Assembly (NCBI GenBank): GCA_013368375.1
Contig: JAACJP010000117.1
Span: forward strand, 1-12,147
Length of the DNA: 12,147 bases
Source: Tricholomella constricta
Lineage: Eukaryota > Basidiomycota > Agaricomycetes > Agaricales > Lyophyllaceae
Direction of reading: 5' to 3'
Both the position numbers and the translations under genes were made by a program. Below are positions 8,053 through 12,147 of this stretch, piece by piece; the stretch's first letter is position 1; each line of letters begins with the position of its first letter. Under the pieces are notes generated by a model that made no database searches, was not told the DNA's origin, and worked only from the letters and a program-made list of their open reading frames with translations.

Positions 8053-8263
8053 GATGAAAGCTCGATAATCGATCGGCTTCCGTCGGCTTCGGGTTGAGAA
8101 ATCGCGGACATGTGATGTGAATAAGAAGCGCGCCCAAAGATCACGTGACGCATGTTGATGAAAATTTTCACTGCTCCTGCCACCTACCACTGATCCGTTC
8201 GCGCCTGAAACCTTACTGCACGCCTTAAGCCGCCCTCAATCCGAAGCATTACTCCGTAAAGAA
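8053..8263. promoter_or_regulatory. Shared divergent promoter with CACGTG palindrome
   Basis: About 210 bases separate the starts of the minus-strand gene (8052) and the plus-strand gene (8264 or slightly upstream). TCACGTGA at 8141-8148 is a perfect palindrome containing the CACGTG E-box, and GATCACGTGACG fits the Cbf1-like bHLH site RTCACRTG. The right-hand part (8162-8263) is open in the frame of the plus-strand exon 1, so some of it may be coding. Joint regulation of the two genes is inference from spacing. Confidence 0.45.
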
Positions 8264-10245
8264 ATGGACGCCATCGCACACGTCACCCGAACACTGCACA
8301 ACTACGATGCGGAATTACGGGCATGCATTTGGTACAGGAATGCAGCTGGCCTCATCAGGCTATATGCTTCAGCGGTAAGTATTTAATCTATTTGGCTCTT
8401 GCATAGCTTACTTTCGAATTTCAGAGAAACTTTTGGCCCCGGTTCCAGAATGCTCCGGAGGACTTGGTCCAGCTCCGGAGGGCGTCGGATATCTCTCGGG
8501 CCCTCCCAATCTTGAAGATGCTCGCTCAAGGCAGATTGATCTCAATGCCACGATCGCTGAGATCACGATACGGATTGAGGAGGAACTCCAAGGGCCAGCA
8601 CTCGCACCCACACCCACACCGGCACCCGCACCGGCACCCGCACCCGCACGCGCTCCCACACCGGGTCCATCCGCTCATCCCCTCCGCAAACCGCGCCCGG
8701 AGCCCCGCCAATGCAAAAAGGGCTCCCGTGTCGAGGTCCCGGAGCACCCTCGCAAAGGGCGGAGAATCCGTCCCAGCACACCGCTTCCATCCAATCGTGA
8801 GCGCAGCCCCACCTTCAGCCCTGGGTTTCGGGGAGCCTTCCCGAATCCGGACCCGTCGCCCGAACCCGATACTGGACGGAAACGGAAGGCTCCCGGGCCC
8901 GATACGCGTGCCAGCAAGAAGGCAAAGACCTTCGCCCAGCTGACAGAGGAGGAGAAAGATGTAGTGGAGGGAACAAACCCGTTCCCAGATGATTTGGAGT
9001 TGCAGGTGCAGGAGACATGTCCGGGTGAGGAGTACCCAACAGCGTGTCAACGCTGTAGGGTGAAGGGAAACCGGTGCATCCGGCCAATGACCGGGTTGGT
9101 ATGCACCAGTTGCCAAGTAGGGAAGGTGCGCTGCGAGTACTCATTCCGCAAGCCAAGTGAGGGGAGGAAGCCGACGAAGGACAAGGGGAAGGGAAAGGCA
9201 AAGGCGATCGCTCCACGATCAGCCGGTGGGTTTCAATTTTTCTTTTTTCTTTTCCGTGCCCGAACTGAATATTGGACTAGTTGCCGGGCCAGCGCGGGTC
9301 ATCCGCCAACCTGAATTCCTACCGCGGCTTGGGGTTCCCGAGCCCTCGTCATCCCGGCTTGGGGTTCCCGGGCCCTCATCATCCCGGCTTGCGGTTCCCG
9401 GGCCCTCTGCCCCGCTCCCGTCCGGTGTTTCGCTGGGGGAGTTAGAGCGTCGGGTTGACGCCTTGACGAGGCCAGAGAATCCCCTGGAGGACCTCACGCG
9501 ACGGGTAGAGGCGCTGGAACTCCAGCAGGGACGACAAGCGCGGGATCTTCGGGCCCTTCTGGAGAACCAGAAGGCGTTCCGGACCGGATTGGAGTTGTGC
9601 CGGGAGATGGTCCTGGAGAACAAGGTCAGCCACAATGACCTTTACTGGACATTCCTCCGGCACACCGGGCATCAAACCCTGGCGGAAGTGGAGGAGGCAA
9701 TCGTTCGGCGGGAACAGGAGTATCTGGCACTGTGGGAGTCCCTTCCAGAGCATGAGTGGGAGCCCGAATCCGCGGCAACTACAGCCATCGACTGGGAGAA
9801 CTCAGAGTTCTTCCTCGACTGGAACATGGCAGTGGACCCGGAGTACAACACTGGCCCTCCTATTCGATGGGAGGGCCTTTCACCATTAAGCTCGAGGGAG
9901 GAAACTCCACGGGCATTGGATTACGGTCTCCCGTCCCCATCTCCCGGCCCCCAAAGCGCCGCACCCACACCCACACCGGCGCCCGCACCCACTCCCACAA
10001 CCGCACCCGCACCCGGACCCAGACCCGAACCCGCCCCCGAGCCCGAACCCGCCCCTGAGCCCGCTTCCGAGCCCGGACCCGCGTCCCCTCCCAGACCCGC
10101 AAGCCCCCCTCCTGCACCTGGACCGCTTGAGGAAGCATCTGCGATGGCAGAAGACCCCCCGGCGGCATCATCCATCACCGAGGAGTCAATGGATGTCGAC
10201 CCAGCGGCTTCGTCTCCCGCCGTCCCCCCATTGCGGCCATCCTGA
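8264..10245 (+). CDS. Three-exon gene with central Zn2Cys6-type cysteine cluster and coiled coil
   Basis: The open model joins 8264-8374, 8427-9225 and 9281-10245, giving 624 aa. Intron 1 has GTAAGT and a CAGAG acceptor region; intron 2 is GTGGGT...GGACTAG, 55 bp, and joins in phase 1. Features in order: helix-like N-terminus; QIDLNATIAEITIRIEEEL; a Pro/Ala repeat; basic stretch GRKRKAPGPDTRASKKAK (possible nuclear signal); a Cys cluster C-x2-C-x6-C-x8-C-x2-C-x6-C at about residues 244-273 (9045-9134), exactly the fungal binuclear zinc spacing; three RLGVPGPSSS-like repeats; a coiled coil at about 355-418; an acidic Trp-rich segment; and a Pro/Ala/Glu tail. The family binds DNA through this cluster, but here it is internal rather than N-terminal, so the role is uncertain. 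The frame is open upstream to 8162 without ATG (peptide TTDPFAPETLLHAL), so the true start may be earlier. Confidence 0.72.
8375..8426 (+). other. Intron 1 of the zinc-cluster gene, with two overlapping acceptors
   Basis: The donor GTAAGT at 8375-8380 follows ...TATGCTTCAGCG. The end reads TTTCAGAG, so AG occurs at 8423-8424 (CAG) and at 8425-8426 (GAG). The stronger CAG site gives RNFWPRFQNAPEDLVQLRRASDI, a plausible peptide, but in a frame that stops at 8943. The GAG site gives KLLAPVPECSG and stays open through the cysteine cluster. A one-base frame change near 8500-8510 would allow the CAG site and the downstream frame together. Confidence 0.6.
9226..9280 (+). other. Intron 2 of the zinc-cluster gene
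   Basis: This 55-bp intron runs from GTGGGTTTCAAT to ATTGGACTAG, with a long pyrimidine run and a branch-like AACTGAAT about 15 bases before the acceptor. It joins the frame of the cysteine cluster (ending ...APRSA plus one base) to the frame of the coiled-coil exon (starting AGPARVIRQPEF), which otherwise look like two separate genes. Confidence 0.8.
9331..9408 (+). repeat. Three 30-bp coding repeats in exon 3
   Basis: CGGCTTGGGGTTCCCG(A/G)GCCCTC(G/A)TCATCC is repeated about two and a half times with few changes, encoding RLGVPEPSSS, RLGVPGPSSS and RLAVPGPSAP. The repeat lies between the cysteine cluster and the coiled coil and probably forms a flexible linker. Confidence 0.85.
9961..10110 (+). 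repeat. Pro/Ala/Glu low-complexity coding repeat (ACCCACACCGGCGCC type)
   Basis: Hexamer-like repeats of CCCACACCC, GCACCC and GAGCCC encode APTPTPAPAPTPTTAPAPG and then PEPAPEPEPAPEPASEPG. A related block lies in exon 2 at about 8604-8665 (APTPTPAPAPAPAPAPARA). Such tracts are prone to slippage, which could explain the frame changes seen just downstream. Confidence 0.85.
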
Positions 10246-10492
10246 CGTATGGCTCTCCTTCCCCGTCGCCCCCAGGGTCACCAGCCACGGCACCCGCGCT
10301 CCAGGTGATCCCCCCCACACCCGAGCCCTTGCAAGGGGCTCCTTTGCAATTGCTTGCACCACCGCCCCCATCCGGAGCCGAAGCCGAAGCCGCAGCCGAA
10401 GCCCCGCTCCACCCGTTCTCAGCAGTGATGGACAGCCGCTGCATCGTACACGGAGCACGACACCCAAGCCGGTGGAAAAGCCAAAGGCATGA
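10246..10492 (+). pseudogene. Probable frameshifted C-terminal extension of the zinc-cluster gene
   Basis: After the TGA at 10243-10245 the sequence keeps the same Pro/Ala-rich coding style in the other two frames. First comes ILTYGSPSPSPPGSPATAP, beginning about 10239 in the frame one base back. Then, in the third frame, comes a terminus ending RTRSTTPKPVEKPKA with TGA at 10490-10492. Two single-base indels would join these to the gene. They may be real mutations, making the gene a recent pseudogene, or assembly errors in GC-rich repeats. No plausible intron explains the switch: the only GT...AG span, 10249-10277, is too short. Confidence 0.45.
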
Positions 10493-10714
10493 GGGGTTTC
10501 CTTTTTTTGAACACCTTGGGTATGTATTGCGGACTCTGATATTGCGGACATTTTGTACTGTTGCATTCCGGCCTTCCGGGTATTAATATTTTGCGGACTG
10601 ATATTTTGCGGACTCATTTTGTACATTCCGAGTAGTAAAATTTTTGCATTGTTGTAAAGCGTAGATACTATCAATCACACTTTGTACATCGTAATTGTGA
10701 AAAAAGTAAGAAAA
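10493..10714. other. Convergent 3' spacer with a duplicated AT-rich block
   Basis: This AT-rich stretch lies between the 3' ends of two convergent genes. A block TGATATTGCGGACATTTTGT...GCATTCCG (10537-10570) is repeated imperfectly as TGATATTTTGCGGACTCATTTTGTACATTCCG-type sequence (10599-10630). Further GCGGACT copies lie at 10529 and 10592. TTTGTACA-like motifs occur at 10553, 10619 and 10681. These may be 3'-end signals for either gene; the palindromic TGTACA core would work on both strands. Confidence 0.5.
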
Positions 10715-12147
10715 TTATCCCCGACACGGCTTTGTAGTGGGTTTTCGCTCCTTCACCGTCGCTGAGCGTGTGCGTGGTGTAACATCCTTAATGCTGCTTC
10801 GGGTTGTTCTACGTTCAGGTGCATCGGGTTGGCCAATGGTCGGACGATGCTTCTTCACTGCTCGGGACACTGGTAAAGTATCCCCTTGCCGTTTACGGGT
10901 GATACGGGTGGATTTAGGAGCCACGGGTTCGGGTTCGGATTCAGACCCGGACTCGGGCTCCGGTTGGGTATTCCTTTGCTGTTTGCGGCTGACACGGGTT
11001 GGTTTGGGGGGCGTGGGTTCGGATTCGGACCCGGACTCGGGCTCCGGTTGGGTATTCCTCTGCTGTTTGCGGCTGACACGGGTTGGTATGGGGGGCGTGG
11101 GTTCGGATTCGGACCCGGACTCGGGCTCCGGTTGGGTATTCCTCTCGGGCTCAGCCTCGGGTCCGGGTTGGATTTGTTGAGTGGATGGCCGCTGCTCCGG
11201 TTCAATCTGTTCAATGGATGGCTGCTGCTCTGGTAATTCTCCCATCACAAGACAGCCTGCTAATGGATCTACTGGTTTCGGCCTGGGCACCTTCTTGGTA
11301 TGCTTCCGTCGGGACTTCTTCTTTGCTGCATACTCGGCTTGCCGTTTCTCATCAATCCGTCGGCCGTAGTCAGCCGGAATTCGATTGCGATTCTTATCCT
11401 CAACATGAGACCATCGGAAGGTTTCCTCATGGCCGTATTCGCCTGCTCGTTCGCGCCAGAATGCGAGCATGTCACGCAGGGTATCAAGCCGCATGTTATG
11501 TGGATCCTTAAATTCAATCCCGGCTGGAAGGTACTTGGCCGGGATGAAGGACCGGGTGTGATCCGTGACTGCACCGAATGGGGTGTGAGTCCGTAAATAT
11601 CCCGAGGCTAACTCTGGGAGTGGTATGTTAGAACCTTGTTTCCCATATAATTATACAAAACATACTGTAGTGTTGATTCAAAAAATTCCTTACTACGGCC
11701 TCCAACTGTTTCTTGTTTTGCTCCACGCCTTCCCCGGGAAGCTCGGGTAGGATCGGGAACCCGGAATCCGTGAGTCGGATTTGTAAATCCGGTCGTTGCT
11801 GTGTTGCCGTTGGCAGTGTCTTGAGGGAGTGTGTGGCCATGGACTCCTTCAGTGACACTACGTAGTCCATGAGCTTTCTCTTGATGTCGTGAACCTGGGC
11901 TTTGTATATGTCGCCAAATCGTGGACTGACTGCGCCCATATGTTCCGCAATTTGGTCGTGGCTGTCAATATAATTCACGGCCCGGCTTGTGCATCAAGAA
12001 CAAACACTTACCACTGCAGAATAAACTTTCCGTCATCCCCAGTAAATACAACAAATGTCAGGGACAGCATTCCCATCTCCCGCCAACGTTGTAAGTCCAC
12101 CCCGAACCTTTTGAATACCACGTTTGGCTGCAATCCTAAGTGGAATG
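10715..12147 (-). CDS. Intron-containing gene, 5' partial, basic protein with three 28-aa acidic/Pro repeats
   Basis: Visible exons are 12147-12012, 11961-11666 and 11613-10715, giving 442 aa plus a stop at 10717-10715; the 5' end is outside the window. Intron 12011-11962 (50 bp, GTAAGT...TTGACAG) joins in phase 2. Intron 11665-11614 (52 bp, GTATGT, branch TTCTAACATA, CCCAG) joins in phase 1. The visible N-terminal part (FHLGLQPNVVFKRFGVDLQRW... then SLTFVVFTGDDGKF) looks like a folded domain. HTPFGAVTDHTRSFIPAKYLP spans the third exon start. RDMLAFWRERAGEYGHEETF is helical, and KKKSRRKHTKKVPRPKP near residues 241-257 may be a nuclear signal. The tail holds three copies of RNTQPEPESGSESEPTPP plus a basic TRVSRKQQ. 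I do not recognise the family. No transposase or nuclease motif is visible. Confidence 0.75.
10892..11143 (-). repeat. Three 84-bp coding tandem repeats
   Basis: The units start (minus strand) at about 11143, 11059 and 10975. Each encodes a 28-aa acidic/Pro segment followed by a basic end, TRVSRKQQ or, in the last and most diverged copy, TRITRKRQ. The first two copies differ by only a few bases, suggesting recent duplication. The alternation of a Glu/Ser-rich segment with an Arg/Lys patch is regular. Confidence 0.9.

Noticed and set aside
7711..8190. Single-exon 159-codon minus-strand frame starting at 8190
   Set aside because: Its first 46 codons lie in the divergent promoter and its last 21 codons lie in the intron. 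The spliced model from 8052 explains the sequence better; the equal length of 159 is a coincidence.
8464..8943. Separate plus-strand protein rich in His-Pro repeats
   Set aside because: It is the alternate frame of the GC-rich Pro/Ala repeat. Only the first 25 residues or so look real, and the cysteine cluster lies in the other frame.
10249..10277. A GT...AG intron joining the zinc-cluster gene to its C-terminal extension
   Set aside because: It is only 29 bases long, too short for a fungal spliceosomal intron, with no branch-point motif.
10737..11236. Plus-strand frames with glycine/aspartate-rich repeats opposite the third gene
   Set aside because: They are antisense shadows of the 84-bp coding repeats. 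The minus strand has the consistent intron phases and a start-to-stop structure.

Overview
The window looks like a repeat-rich accessory or heterochromatic region from a filamentous basidiomycete, most likely an Agaricomycete. The evidence is a Ty3/gypsy Pol of the agaric type, short introns of about 50 bp with GTRNGT donors and CTAAC/CTGA-like branch points, GC-rich proline-repeat genes and long decayed satellite arrays. I cannot name the species.

Region 1 (1-2898) is a broken Ty3/gypsy retrotransposon fragment on the + strand. It holds an aspartic-protease-like domain, a frameshifted low-complexity linker carrying four copies of a GC-rich motif, and a reverse transcriptase. The pol is interrupted at 2649 by what reads as a 220-bp solo LTR (2649-2868) with a perfect 5-bp target duplication (CACTT). 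Deleting the LTR and one CACTT copy restores the reverse-transcriptase reading frame for a few more codons. RNase H, integrase and the element's own LTRs are absent.

Region 2 (2898-6627) is a composite repeat about 3.7 kb long. Two directly repeated blocks of about 190 bp (2898-3084 and 6431-6627) frame two satellite arms in opposite orientation: 3118-4770 forward and 5308-6428 reverse. The higher-order unit is about 165 bp, with a longer variant of about 178 bp, and is built from sub-monomers beginning TGCACGGAAA. The centre (about 4770-5308) is AT-richer and holds decayed copies. A separate 39/57-bp minisatellite follows at 6645-7015.

Region 3 (7403-12147) carries three intron-containing genes. 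A 159-aa two-exon protein lies on the minus strand (7403-8052). It is divergent, across a promoter of about 210 bp with a CACGTG palindrome, from a + strand three-exon gene (8264-10245, 624 aa in the open model). That gene encodes a central Zn2Cys6-spaced cysteine cluster, a coiled coil and Pro-rich tails. Convergent with it, across a 3' spacer containing a small duplication, is a third gene on the minus strand (10715 to beyond 12147). It has three visible exons, a basic stretch and three 28-aa acidic/Pro repeats. I do not recognise the families of the first and third genes. Their regular layout and shared low-complexity style suggest a repeated gene cluster or the cargo of an unknown mobile element, but that is inference.
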